A DNA stretch of 64,000 nt from Pilimelia columellifera (GTDB taxonomy: Bacteria > Actinomycetota > Actinomycetes > Mycobacteriales > Micromonosporaceae). Position numbers and translations under genes: made by a program. Position 1 is the first letter of the stretch. Each line of letters opens with the position of its first letter. The notes below the pieces were generated by a model. That model had not been told where the DNA came from. It made no database searches and was given only the letters and a program-made list of their open reading frames with translations. This document shows positions 24,695 through 33,570 of the stretch, one piece after another. The stretch is taken from positions 124,001-188,000 of the forward strand of contig NZ_BAAARY010000002.1 of NCBI RefSeq assembly GCF_039532605.1, written 5' to 3'.

Positions 24695-25294
24695 TCAGGC
24701 CTGCTCGCCGCTCGCCTCGGCCGACTCAGCGGCCGGGGTGTCGGCAGCCACGGCCTCGGTGGCCTCCGGCTTGGCCGCGGCCTCGTCAGCCTTGGCCTCA
24801 GCCTTGGGCTCGGTCTTGGGCTCGGTCTTGGGCTCGGTCTTGGGCTCAGTCTTAGCGTCAGCCTTGGCCTCGGACTTAGCGTCAGCCTTAGGCTCGGTCT
24901 TCTTGGCGGCCTTCTTCGCCTTCGGCTCGGCCTTCGGGGCGGCCTCGGCCAGCCCGGCGGCGGCCCTGGCCTCGGCCTCGTAGGTGGCCTTGCGGTCGGC
25001 CTTGGGCTCGGCCACCAACAGCGGGGGCGGCGCCGGCAGGCCCTTGAACATCTGCCAGTCGCCGGTCTTCTCCAGGATGCGCTGGACAGCCTGCGACGGC
25101 TGCGCGCCGACCGACAGCCAGTGCTGCACCCGCTCCGAGTTGACCTCGATCAGCGACGGGTCGTGCTTGGGCTGGTAAATGCCGACGTACTCGATCGCAC
25201 GGCCGTCGCGCTTGGTGCGCGAGTCGGCGATGACGATGCGGTACTGCGGGTTGCGGATCTTGCCCATCCGCGTAAGCCGGATCTTGACGGCCAC
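24695..25294 (-). CDS. rpsP: 30S ribosomal protein S16 with long repetitive C-terminal tail
   Basis: The first ~85 residues are a normal S16 core (VKIRLTRMGKIRNPQYRIVIAD, IGI-type strand, WLSVGAQPSQAVQRIL). They are followed by a ~110-residue tail of Lys, Ala, Glu and Pro with EPKT units repeated four times, encoded by a 12-bp tandem repeat near 24803-24855. Tails on actinobacterial S16 are known; this one is more than half the protein. The GTG at 25294 is chosen because AGGAG lies about 10 bases upstream and the S16 core starts there. Confidence 0.95.
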   Translation of the reverse strand: MAVKIRLTRMGKIRNPQYRIVIADSRTKRDGRAIEYVGIYQPKHDPSLIEVNSERVQHWLSVGAQPSQAVQRILEKTGDWQMFKGLPAPPPLLVAEPKADRKATYEAEARAAAGLAEAAPKAEPKAKKAAKKTEPKADAKSEAKADAKTEPKTEPKTEPKTEPKAEAKADEAAAKPEATEAVAADTPAAESAEASGEQA

Positions 25295-25475
25295 GTGTGC
25301 TCGCTCCTGAGATGATGTGGAAACCGAGCCCGGACCGCCGTCGTGGGGTTGACGTCGGCCGAAAGCTCTGGGACTGACATGCGCCCGGGTTAGAGGGCTC
25401 GAACGCGCGTCGGATGCCAACGCGTCATTCTGCCAGACCGGTCACGCCGTGTCAGGCGGGGGCGCCGGCAATGCC

Positions 25476-26123
25476 TCACCGGACGGCTGGGCGGTCCCAG
25501 CCGTCGGGCAGGACCGTCGGAGTCGGCCAGGACGGGTCCGGGACGAAGTCACACCAGCTCCCGTCGAACGGGAACGCGCCCGCCTCGATCACCGCCACCA
25601 CCCGGCGGCCCTCGGCCCAGACCTGGTCCGGCTCGGGCACCCAGTAGTGATCGGCGAGCGCCAGCCGTTCGGCGAACTCGTCCTCGTCCTTCCACCGCCA
25701 GGTCCGGTCCGGCTCGACCCAGATGTCGAGGTCCTGGTCGGTGATGTCGACGCCGGCTAGGTGGCCGTCGTCCCAGCGGACGGCGGGCGCCTCCAGGTTG
25801 ACGTACCAGGCCTTGTGCGATCCGTCGGCCCCACGGAACCACCACACCGAGTGGGCGGCGCCGGGCCGGACGAGTTTGAGCAGGCCGTGGCCCTGCCAGG
25901 CGCCTACCCTGACCCGGTGTTCGAGGGTCACCCACTCGGCGAACGGCATCGCCCGGATCCCTCGGCCGTCGGCGGCCACCGAGCCGCCGACGGCGGAGCC
26001 GGGAGCGAGCCACACCAGCAGACCCCGCTCGTCGTCGGAGACGACCCGGGCCGGCCGCACCCAGCCGATCTGACCGTGCCGCACGTTGCGGTGCACGATC
26101 AGCCGCCCCGGAGCGAACCGCAT
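25476..26123 (-). CDS. DUF402 domain-containing protein
   Basis: A 215-residue protein. The second half is a DUF402 domain: WYVNLEAPAVRWDDGHLAGVDITDQDLDIWVEPDR, then WKDEDEFAERLALA. In this family, members such as the Streptomyces FAU1-type proteins act on nucleotides, but the role here is not known. The ATG at 26123 is 2 bp after the proS stop; the longer frame to 26267 lies inside proS and looks non-coding. Cotranscription with proS is likely. Confidence 0.85.
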   Translation of the reverse strand: MRFAPGRLIVHRNVRHGQIGWVRPARVVSDDERGLLVWLAPGSAVGGSVAADGRGIRAMPFAEWVTLEHRVRVGAWQGHGLLKLVRPGAAHSVWWFRGADGSHKAWYVNLEAPAVRWDDGHLAGVDITDQDLDIWVEPDRTWRWKDEDEFAERLALADHYWVPEPDQVWAEGRRVVAVIEAGAFPFDGSWCDFVPDPSWPTPTVLPDGWDRPAVR

Positions 26124-26125
26124 CG

Positions 26126-27532
26126 TCAGTAAGCCCGGGCCAGGATCGCGACCAGCCCGTCCTCGTCGTCGCTGTCGGGCACTCCGCCATCTGGCCGGAC
26201 CAGGCATCGCACGGTGACGCCCTGCTTGTTGGCCTCCGCCTCGCCGACCACGCCGACGGCCGACCACGGAACGCGCGCCCAGCCGGTCGCGGCTGCCTCC
26301 AACGCCTCGCCCAGCGTGCCGACCTCGAAGGTGTGCTTTTCGCGGAAGGCCAGCGCCTCGTCGTGCAGGCTCCGCTGGTCGGCGTCCAGGGCGGCGAGCA
26401 CCGCGGCGGCCACCTCGGCGACGGCGGTCGGAGTCTTCGAGCCGTCGACCCGACGCACCACGACTGCGTTGCCGGCGGCCAGGTCACGCGGTCCGACCTC
26501 GACCCGGATCGGGTAGCCCTTGAGCTCGGCGTCGACCGCGCGACGGCCGAAGGCCGTGTCGACCCGGTCGTCGAGCGCGGCGCGGACGCCCGCGGCGCGC
26601 AGCTCGGCGACGAGCTTCGCCGCTGCGTCGCCGACACCCTCCCCGTCCTTGACGACCATGACGTACGCCTGGATGGGGGCCAGCCGCGGCGGAACCCGGA
26701 GGCCGGAGTCGTCGCCGTGGGCCATGATCAGGCCGCCGACCATCCGGGTAGACACTCCCCACGAGGTCGTCCAGGCGTGCCGGACGCCGCGCTCGGCGTC
26801 CGAGTAGGTGATGTCGAACGCTTTGGCGAAGTTCTGACCCAGCTCATGGCTGGTGCCCAGTTGCAGCGCCTTTCCGTCGCCCATCATGCCTTCGAGGGTG
26901 TAGGTGCTGGTGGCGCCGGCGAAGCGTTCCCGGGCGGTCTTACGGCCGACGACGACCGGAATGGCCAGCACGTTGACCATGAAATCCTGGTAGACCTCGT
27001 GCAGGATGCGGCGGGCGTACGCCTGCGCGTCGGCGAAGTCGGCGTGGGCGGTGTGCCCCTCCTGCCACAGGAACTCGCTGGTGCGCAGGAACACCCGCGG
27101 GCGCAGCTCCCAGCGGACCACATTGGCCCACTGGTTGAGCAGGAGCGGGAGGTCCCGGTAGGAGTCAACCCATTTGGCCATGAACTCGCCGATGACCGTC
27201 TCGGACGTCGGCCGGACCACGACCGGCTCCGCGAGCTGCTTGCCGCCGCCATGGGTGACCACCGCCAGCTCGGGCGAGAAGCCCTCGACGTGCTCGGCCT
27301 CACGTCTGAGGTAGCTCTCGGGGATGAACAGCGGGAAATACGCGTTCTGCGCGCCCGCGTCCTTGATCCGGGCATCCAGCTCAGCCTGCATCCGCTCCCA
27401 CAGGGCGTACCCGGTCGGTCGGATAACCATGGTGCCGCGCACCGGGCCGTTGTCGGCCAGCTGGGCCTTCGCGATGACGTCCTGGTACCAACGGGGGAAG
27501 TCCTCCGCGCGGGGAGTGAGCACACGAGCCAT
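26126..27532 (-). CDS. proS: Prolyl-tRNA synthetase (archaeal/eukaryotic type)
   Basis: Charges tRNA-Pro. The 468-residue product lacks the large editing insertion of bacterial-type ProS and matches the archaeal/eukaryotic-like class: LTPRAEDFPRWYQDVI, VRPTSETVIGEFMAKW, RTSEFLWQEGHTAHA (class II motif 2) and TSWGVSTRMVGGLIMAHGDD (motif 3). A C-terminal anticodon-binding domain follows. The ATG at 27532 is taken; an ATG three codons upstream is an alternative. The end of the protein is Y, as in many of this class. Confidence 0.95.
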   Translation of the reverse strand: MARVLTPRAEDFPRWYQDVIAKAQLADNGPVRGTMVIRPTGYALWERMQAELDARIKDAGAQNAYFPLFIPESYLRREAEHVEGFSPELAVVTHGGGKQLAEPVVVRPTSETVIGEFMAKWVDSYRDLPLLLNQWANVVRWELRPRVFLRTSEFLWQEGHTAHADFADAQAYARRILHEVYQDFMVNVLAIPVVVGRKTARERFAGATSTYTLEGMMGDGKALQLGTSHELGQNFAKAFDITYSDAERGVRHAWTTSWGVSTRMVGGLIMAHGDDSGLRVPPRLAPIQAYVMVVKDGEGVGDAAAKLVAELRAAGVRAALDDRVDTAFGRRAVDAELKGYPIRVEVGPRDLAAGNAVVVRRVDGSKTPTAVAEVAAAVLAALDADQRSLHDEALAFREKHTFEVGTLGEALEAAATGWARVPWSAVGVVGEAEANKQGVTVRCLVRPDGGVPDSDDEDGLVAILARAY

Positions 27533-27591
27533 GCGCCGCATCCTAGTGGTGGTCGACGTCGGCGCGACCACCACTACGACGTTGGTAGGCC

Positions 27592-28683
27592 CTATGGGCG
27601 GGCCGGGTCGATGACGCGGCCGCGGAGGACGATGTGTCGCGGGGCGCGGACGACGCGCAGGTCCACGCGCGGGTCGGCATCGTAGACGACCAGGTCGGGC
27701 CAACCACCGTGGACGAGCCCAGGGAAGCCCAGCCACTCACGCGCGCCCCACGAGGCCGCCCGCAGCACCGCCTCGACGGGCATCCCCGCCTGCTCGTGCA
27801 GCAGCAGCATCTCCTCGGCGGCCAGCCCGTGCCGGATGCCGCCGCCAGCGTCAGTGCCGACGAACACGGGGACGCCGGCTTCGTGCGCCGCCCCGACGAC
27901 CTGCGGGAACCGCGCCTTCAGGGCACGCATGTGCGCCGCGTAGCCCGGGAACTTCGGGGCGGCATGGTCGGCGATCTCGTCGAAGGTCGCGATATTGATC
28001 ATCGTTGGGACGAGCGCGGTTCCGTTGCGGGCCATCGTGTCGATCAGGTCCAATGACAGGCCGGTCCCGTGCTCGATGGAGTCGATCCGGCCCCGGACCA
28101 GAATCTCCACGGCCTCCTCGGAGAAGGTGTGCGCCGTGATCCGCGCCCCCACCGCGTGGGCGGCGGCGACCGCGGCGCGCAGCGTGTCCGCCTCCCACGC
28201 CGGCGCGAGGTCTCCCACCCCGCGGTCGATCCAGTCGCCGACGAGCTTGACCCAGCCGTTGCCGGCGCGGGCCTGGTTGACCACCTCGTCGGCGACGTCC
28301 TCGGCGACCACCTCGACGCCGATGTCCCGCAGGTAACGCCGGGGCGGGGCGACGTGCCGGCCGGCGCGGGCCAGCCGGGGCATGCCGGGCTCGTCGTCCA
28401 GCTCCGGGTAGGGCAGCGGCGAGCCGGCGTCGCGGATCGCCAGCACCCCGGCGTCGCGGTCGATCGTGGCGAGCTGGCGGGCCTCGTCGACCGAGGCGAC
28501 CGGGCGGGCGCCGTAGGCGATCCCGATGTGGCAGTGCGCGTCGACCAGGCCGGGGAGGATGAACCCCTCGGTGGACAGGGTGCGGGCGCCGGGCAGCGGC
28601 GCGAAGCTGACGGTGTCCTCGGTCAGCCACAGATCCCGGACCTCGTCGTCGGGCAGCACCACTCCGCGTACGTGCAGCGTCAT
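27592..28683 (-). CDS. Amidohydrolase-family metal-dependent hydrolase
   Basis: A 363-residue TIM-barrel amidohydrolase. Metal-site residues are present: DAHCHIG (HxH), a lysine in NGWVKLVGDW that may be carboxylated, AHTFSEEA and IEHGTG (the two further His), and GTDAGG with the catalytic Asp. The closest general type is imidazolonepropionase/prolidase-like hydrolases. The substrate is unknown. The ATG at 28683 has GAAAGGCG upstream. It lies between the O-acetyltransferase and proS on the same strand. Confidence 0.88.
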   Translation of the reverse strand: MTLHVRGVVLPDDEVRDLWLTEDTVSFAPLPGARTLSTEGFILPGLVDAHCHIGIAYGARPVASVDEARQLATIDRDAGVLAIRDAGSPLPYPELDDEPGMPRLARAGRHVAPPRRYLRDIGVEVVAEDVADEVVNQARAGNGWVKLVGDWIDRGVGDLAPAWEADTLRAAVAAAHAVGARITAHTFSEEAVEILVRGRIDSIEHGTGLSLDLIDTMARNGTALVPTMINIATFDEIADHAAPKFPGYAAHMRALKARFPQVVGAAHEAGVPVFVGTDAGGGIRHGLAAEEMLLLHEQAGMPVEAVLRAASWGAREWLGFPGLVHGGWPDLVVYDADPRVDLRVVRAPRHIVLRGRVIDPARP

Positions 28684-28698
28684 CTGACAGTCGCCTTT

Positions 28699-29313
28699 CT
28701 ACTGAAGCGGTCCGGCCGCAACGGGGTCGTGCGGGCCGGGCTCGTCCGCCCGGCGGATCACCCGCGCCGGGTTGCCGACGGCCACCACCGAATCCGGCAG
28801 GTCCCGGGTCACCACGGCGCCGGCGCCGACGACAGTGTCCCGGCCGATGCTCACCCCGGCCAGAACGATCACACCGGCGCCCAGCCAGACGTTGTCGCCG
28901 ATGGTGATCGGCCGCGCCGACTCCCAGCGGTCCCGGCGCGCGGCCGGCGCCACCGGGTGCTCGGCGGTGAGCAACTGGACGTTCGGTCCGATCTGGACGT
29001 CGTCGCCGATGGTGATCGGGGCGCAGTCCAGGGCGACCAGACCGAAGTTGACGAAACAGCGGGCCCCTAACGCGAGCTGGGTCCCGTAGTCGAGCCGTAA
29101 CGGCGGCCTGATCACCGTTCCGTCGCCGACCGCCCCGAGCAGACGCGTCAGCAGCTGACGCCGTTGGAGCGGATCGCGGGCGCCGACGCCGTTGTACGCG
29201 TCGGCGAGGTCGGCGGCGCGCAGGGTGGCCTCGACCAGCTCCGGGTCGTCGGCCAGGTAGGGCAGGCCGGCCAGCATCCGCTGGCGCATGGTCGCGCCGC
29301 CGGCGTCGGCCAC
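28699..29313 (-). CDS. Maltose/galactoside O-acetyltransferase-like (hexapeptide repeat)
   Basis: A 204-residue left-handed beta-helix acyltransferase of the Maa/LacA/NodL type. It has the N-terminal cap MRQRMLAGLPYLADDPEL, the FVNFGLVALDCAPITIGDDVQIGPNVQL region, the catalytic-site TAEHP and repeated hexapeptides ending in VGNPARVIR. It transfers acetyl from acetyl-CoA to a sugar or sugar-like hydroxyl. The GTG at 29313 abuts the ffh stop, so it is coupled to ffh. Confidence 0.9.
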   Translation of the reverse strand: MADAGGATMRQRMLAGLPYLADDPELVEATLRAADLADAYNGVGARDPLQRRQLLTRLLGAVGDGTVIRPPLRLDYGTQLALGARCFVNFGLVALDCAPITIGDDVQIGPNVQLLTAEHPVAPAARRDRWESARPITIGDNVWLGAGVIVLAGVSIGRDTVVGAGAVVTRDLPDSVVAVGNPARVIRRADEPGPHDPVAAGPLQ

Positions 29314-30864
29314 CTACTTGTCCTTGTCGCCCTTGCCGAGCTTGCCGAAGTCGAGCTTCGGCAGGGTGAAACCGCCGCCTTCGGCGCCGCCGAGCGCGTT
29401 CGGGTCCAGGCCCGGCGGCAGCTGCGGCATCCCGGCGCCGGGAAACCCGGGCATTCCGCCGCCGGCCCGGGGCCGGCTGCCGGCCTTGCCCTTGCGCTTG
29501 TTCTTGGGCGACTTGGTCGCCTTGCGGCGGCCGCCGGGCAGGCCCATCATGCCGCCCATCTGCTTCATCATCTTCTGCGCCTGGGTGAAGCGGTTGAGCA
29601 GCTGGTTGACGTCCATGACGGTGACGCCGGAGCCATTGGCGATCCGGACCCGCCGCGACCCGTTGATGATCTTCGGGTTGGAGCGTTCGGTCGGCGTCAT
29701 CGACCGGATGATCGCGGTCACCCGGTCGAAGTGGCTGTCGTCCAACTCGGCCAGCTGGTCCTTCATCTGGCCCATGCCGGGCAGCATGCCGAGGACGTTG
29801 GCGATCGGGCCCATCTTGCGCACGGAGATGAGCTGGTCGAGGAAGTCCTCCAGGGTGAACTGCTCACCCCCGAGCAGCTTCGCCGCCATCTTCTCCTTCT
29901 GATCGGAGTCGAAGGCCTGCTCAGCCTGCTCGATGAGGGTGAGCATGTCGCCCATGCCCAGGATCCGACTGGCCATCCGCTCGGGGTGGAAGACGTCGAA
30001 GTCCTCCAGCTTCTCGCCGGTGGAGGCGAACATGATCGGCTGGCCGGTGACGTGCCGCACCGAGAGCGCGGCGCCGCCACGGGCGTCGCCGTCGAGCTTG
30101 GACAGCACGACGCCGCTGATGCCCACTCCGTCGCGGAACGCCTCCGCCGTGGCGACAGCGTCCTGGCCGACCATGGCGTCGACCACGAACAGGGTCTCGT
30201 CAGGGTTCACCGCGTCCCGGATGGCGGCCGCCTGGGCCATCATCTCCAGGTCGATGCCGAGCCGGCCGGCGGTGTCCACGATGACGATGTCGCGGGCGGC
30301 GCGGACCGCGTGGGCGATGGCCCCGCGGGCGACCTCCACCGGGTCGCCGACGCCGTTGCCGGCGGCGGGCGCGTACACCTCGACCCCGGCGCGCTCGCCG
30401 AGGACCTGAAGCTGGTTGACGGCGTTGGGTCGCTGGAGGTCACAGGCGACCAGCAACGGCTGATGGCCGTGGGCCTTGAGGTGCCGGGCGAGCTTGCCGG
30501 CCAGCGTCGTCTTGCCCGCGCCCTGGAGACCGGCGAGCATGATCACCGTCGGGGGCTGCTTGGCGAACTGGAGCCGCCGGGCCTCGCCGCCGAGGATCTT
30601 GACAAGCTCCTCGTGCACGATCTTGATGACCTGCTGGGCCGGGTTGAGCGCCTGCGACACCTCAGCGCCCCGGGCCCGCTCCTTCAGCGAACCGATGAAG
30701 CCCTTCACCACCGGCAGGGCGACGTCAGCTTCCAGCAACGCCAACCGGATCTCCCGCGCGGTGGCGTCGATGTCGGCGTCGGTGAGCTTGCCCTTGCCGC
30801 GAAGCTTGGTGAAGATCCCGGAAAGTCGGTCACTCAGGGTGTCGAACACGGTGGCAACGTCCAT
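29314..30864 (-). CDS. ffh: Signal recognition particle protein Ffh
   Basis: The SRP GTPase that binds signal peptides on ribosomes. The 516-residue product has the N domain, GLQGAGKTTLAGKLA (G1), DTAGRLGIDLEM (G3) and SKLDGDARGGAALS, then a methionine-rich M domain with GMLPGMGQMKDQ and MMKQMGGMMGLPGG. A Gly/Pro/Lys-rich tail follows. It partners with FtsY, encoded about 5 kb away. Confidence 0.97.
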   Translation of the reverse strand: MDVATVFDTLSDRLSGIFTKLRGKGKLTDADIDATAREIRLALLEADVALPVVKGFIGSLKERARGAEVSQALNPAQQVIKIVHEELVKILGGEARRLQFAKQPPTVIMLAGLQGAGKTTLAGKLARHLKAHGHQPLLVACDLQRPNAVNQLQVLGERAGVEVYAPAAGNGVGDPVEVARGAIAHAVRAARDIVIVDTAGRLGIDLEMMAQAAAIRDAVNPDETLFVVDAMVGQDAVATAEAFRDGVGISGVVLSKLDGDARGGAALSVRHVTGQPIMFASTGEKLEDFDVFHPERMASRILGMGDMLTLIEQAEQAFDSDQKEKMAAKLLGGEQFTLEDFLDQLISVRKMGPIANVLGMLPGMGQMKDQLAELDDSHFDRVTAIIRSMTPTERSNPKIINGSRRVRIANGSGVTVMDVNQLLNRFTQAQKMMKQMGGMMGLPGGRRKATKSPKNKRKGKAGSRPRAGGGMPGFPGAGMPQLPPGLDPNALGGAEGGGFTLPKLDFGKLGKGDKDK

Positions 30865-31088
30865 TCGGCAGCGACGGATACATGGGGCGTGCCCCGGCTG
30901 CCAGGGTAGTCGTCATCCCGCCCGGGGGCCGACGCCACCCGGACACCCCCCGGGGCGGGGCCACCGACCCGCCTGCGGGCGGCCGAACGAACGGCCTGAT
31001 GACGCAGAACCTGGATGTTCCACGCCCACGCGCCGCCCCGCCCGATTAGCGTCAAATCGCTCAGGTGATACGACTGCGGAGGGCCGAC

Positions 31089-31871
31089 ATGCCATCAGGC
31101 GCCGCCGACGAACCGGGCCGCCTTGCCTCGACGGACCCGCCGCCCGCCGACCTGCCGACGGGCCACCCCGGTCCCGACCATCCGACGCCGGCGGGCAGGC
31201 CGGCGCGCGCCGGCCGGGTCTGGCCCTGGGTGGCCGGTGGCACGCTGGCGGCCCTGCTGCTGCTCGCCTGCTCCGGGCTGAGCGGCGTGCTGTTGAACCT
31301 CGGTGTCGCGCACATCATGCAGACCTACGGCGTGTGGGACGGCAAGGTGGACCCTGCGGCCGCCGCGGCGGCCCGGGCTAGCTGCGACGGCCAGAGCTAC
31401 CTGGGGCCGGTCCCGGACACCGACTACTGCGCGGACGTTCAAGGCCAGGTGATCATGGATCGTCTGACCTTGACCGCCACCCAGCTGCGCCGCGACGCTC
31501 GCGACAGCGTCTGCTCGACCGTCAGTTACCAGAACGCGACCGGTGACGACATCCGGTACAGCCCAGCGGATTGGCGGCTACAGAGCCCCGGCGGGGCCCA
31601 GGCGTCGAGCTTCCAGTGGCTGGGCGGCGACAGCGGCGCGGTCCCACAGTGGCGCCCGCAGGAGGAGTCCGACCTGGGTGAGGGGAACGTTGTCGATGGC
31701 GGCCGGGTCACCGGCAAGGTGTGCTTCCCGCCGACCAGGGCAGGCGCCGGGTACGCGCTGATCTATGCCGCCGACCAACTGAGCGCCGACATCTGGGAGG
31801 ACGAGCCTGCGTCCGCGCGTCGCGGAATCTGGATCAAGGAGGTTCCGGCGGCGTCGAAGCCGGTTCGCTAA
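31089..31871 (+). CDS. Membrane-anchored protein with DUF4352-like immunoglobulin-type domain
   Basis: A 260-residue protein with a Pro-rich cytoplasmic N-terminus, one TM at about residues 48-71, and an outer domain. The outer part resembles DUF4352: SVCSTVSYQNATGDDIRYSPADWRLQ, then GNVVDGGRVTGKVCFP and YALIYAADQLSADIW. Such domains sit on cell-surface lipoproteins of Gram-positive bacteria. The ATG at 31089 has GGAGGG 5 bases upstream. It is divergent from ffh, and its stop overlaps the convergent yaaA stop by 4 bp. Function is unknown. Confidence 0.8.
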   Translation: MPSGAADEPGRLASTDPPPADLPTGHPGPDHPTPAGRPARAGRVWPWVAGGTLAALLLLACSGLSGVLLNLGVAHIMQTYGVWDGKVDPAAAAAARASCDGQSYLGPVPDTDYCADVQGQVIMDRLTLTATQLRRDARDSVCSTVSYQNATGDDIRYSPADWRLQSPGGAQASSFQWLGGDSGAVPQWRPQEESDLGEGNVVDGGRVTGKVCFPPTRAGAGYALIYAADQLSADIWEDEPASARRGIWIKEVPAASKPVR

Positions 31872-32638
31872 TGCTTCAGGCGGACGCTGAGCCCTCTGCC
31901 GCCGAACTCCCGGCACACGAACGCCGGCGCCGCTGGCGTGCTGAGCGCCCGGTCGAAGGAGTAGCCGATCTCGGCGAAGCCGTGCATCGCGTCGGTGCTG
32001 TCGACCCGGGAGGTGATCAGCCAACGCGCGAACGCGCCCCGGGCGATCTTGGCGTGGACGGTCACGAATGTCGGTTTGCCCGTCCGCGGGCTGACGGTGA
32101 GGAACCGGGGCGCGACGAGTCGTGACGGGCTGACGAAGCGGGTGACGGTCTGGCCGTACTCGGTGGCGGTGAGATCGACGATGGGCCCATCGGCCGGGAG
32201 CTGACCGACGATGCTGTCACCCCAGAAGTCGTACAGGCTCCCTGTCCCGATGCGGTACCCCATCTCCAGGCGGTACGGACAGATGCCGTCGTCGGGTCGA
32301 AGAATGCCGTACAAACCGGACAGGATACGTAGTCGATCCGCAGCGTGCTCCCGGTCGGCGTCGGACAGCTCAGTGACTTGGAGCCCGCTGTAGATGTCGC
32401 CGACGAAGCTGTCGACCGCCGCGCCGCCACCGTCGGGCCGCCACTGGCGGTGCAGGTCATGGGTGCGTTCGGCCAGCGGCTGGGAGACGCCCATCACCGA
32501 CGCGATGTCGGCTGTCGACATCGCGCGCAGGTGGCCGATCAGCTCGGCGGCTCGGTCGAGCAGGGCCGGCCGGGTCAGCGGACGGGCCGACGGACGCGGC
32601 GCGCGCATCGCCTTCGACGAGTGCAGCAGGATTCTCAC
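31868..32638 (-). CDS. yaaA: YaaA-family peroxide stress protein
   Basis: A 256-residue protein of the YaaA/DUF328 family, which lowers intracellular iron and limits Fenton damage during peroxide stress. The family core is visible: MRILLHSSKAMR, YSGLQVTELSDADREHAADRLRILSGLYGILRPDD, YRLEMGYRIG and the HAKIARGAFARWLI segment. The start is GTG at 32638. A CRP-like palindrome lies 132 bp upstream, between this gene and the tyrosinase operon. Confidence 0.9.
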   Translation of the reverse strand: MRILLHSSKAMRAPRPSARPLTRPALLDRAAELIGHLRAMSTADIASVMGVSQPLAERTHDLHRQWRPDGGGAAVDSFVGDIYSGLQVTELSDADREHAADRLRILSGLYGILRPDDGICPYRLEMGYRIGTGSLYDFWGDSIVGQLPADGPIVDLTATEYGQTVTRFVSPSRLVAPRFLTVSPRTGKPTFVTVHAKIARGAFARWLITSRVDSTDAMHGFAEIGYSFDRALSTPAAPAFVCREFGGRGLSVRLKH

Positions 32639-33084
32639 GCCACGATTGTCCCCCGGCCGTCACGGCGCCCCGGGCGCGTCGGGCGCTGACGTCCAGGAGG
32701 GACGCTCAGCCCCCGCGTCTGACGTGGACGTCGTTCCCGGAGCCCGAATCCGACGGCCGAATCACGTAATGTGCCGTAGATCACATACGCGACGGGCGGC
32801 GTCTTTGCCGACCCCACCGGCGGGCGGCCGGGTCACCGATCATTGGGCCGACCTGCACGCGAGCGACCCGCGGCTGTTCGTGGTCCGCCCACACCCATCT
32901 GGGCCAGTGGCCGAACGGACGAGTTCAACCGACAACCGACCAGTTGCCGGCCTAAATTCCGCGCTGCTAATTTCTGCACGCGTTGACGGGTCGCGCCGGA
33001 GAAACCGGTGCGGCGAATGCTCTCGACAGATTCACCAGGCGAGCCCTCACAACCCTCACTCGCCCCCCTCACGTAAGGACACTC
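32639..33084. promoter_or_regulatory. Divergent yaaA/melC1 intergenic region
   Basis: 446 bp with no convincing gene. Besides the CRP-like palindrome at 32770-32785 it holds a locally A/T-richer part near 32930-32975, plausibly the melC1 promoter area. The open frames across it have no ribosome site or recognisable sequence. Confidence 0.5.
32770..32785. promoter_or_regulatory. CRP-like palindromic site
   Basis: TGTGC-N6-TCACA matches the CRP/Rv3676 consensus TGTGA-N6-TCACA at 9 of 10 half-site positions. It lies 132 bp upstream of yaaA and about 300 bp upstream of melC1. Regulation of either gene by a cAMP receptor protein is inference. Confidence 0.5.
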
Positions 33085-33525
33085 ATGCCCGACATGAATC
33101 GTCGCGACTTGCTCCGGTACAGCGCCGCCGCGGCCGTGGCGACGGCCACCGCGGCCGGCGTCGCGAACCTCGCCGCCCCCGGCCTCGCCGCCTCCGACAA
33201 GCCGACAGCCAAGGACGACCGGGACTTCGAACTGGACTACAAAGGCAAGAAGATTAAGGGGACGCACGACAAGGCGAACAAGAAGCACAAGGTGACGATC
33301 AACGGCAAGAAGCTCGCCGTCATGGAGCTTGAGCTGCCCGCGGCCGAGGACTCCGCCGCCACGATCACCGCTGTCATCAGCGCGCTCACCCACTACGAGC
33401 CATTCCAGCTGGACGAGAAGGACAACAGGCAGGGTCTGAAGAAACTGGCCCAGAAGGCCGTCGATGTGCTCGGCGACGAGGAACTCACCCCCCTCGCTGG
33501 CGAAGACCACGAGCACGGCCGCTGA
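33085..33525 (+). CDS. melC1: Tyrosinase cofactor MelC1 (copper chaperone), Tat substrate
   Basis: A 146-residue protein that delivers copper to tyrosinase and exports it. The N-terminus is a twin-arginine signal: NRRDLLRY at residues 5-12, then an Ala-rich hydrophobic stretch to about residue 36. The mature part has the MelC1 type YEPFQLDEKDNRQ and TINGKKLAVME. The ATG at 33085 has TAAGGA 5 bases upstream. The tyrosinase gene follows after 45 bp. In the known pair the chaperone carries the Tat signal for both proteins. Confidence 0.9.
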   Translation: MPDMNRRDLLRYSAAAAVATATAAGVANLAAPGLAASDKPTAKDDRDFELDYKGKKIKGTHDKANKKHKVTINGKKLAVMELELPAAEDSAATITAVISALTHYEPFQLDEKDNRQGLKKLAQKAVDVLGDEELTPLAGEDHEHGR

Positions 33526-33570
33526 CCGCCGCCAACCCCCGCCTGCAATCTCGTCCGAAAGGCACACGAA

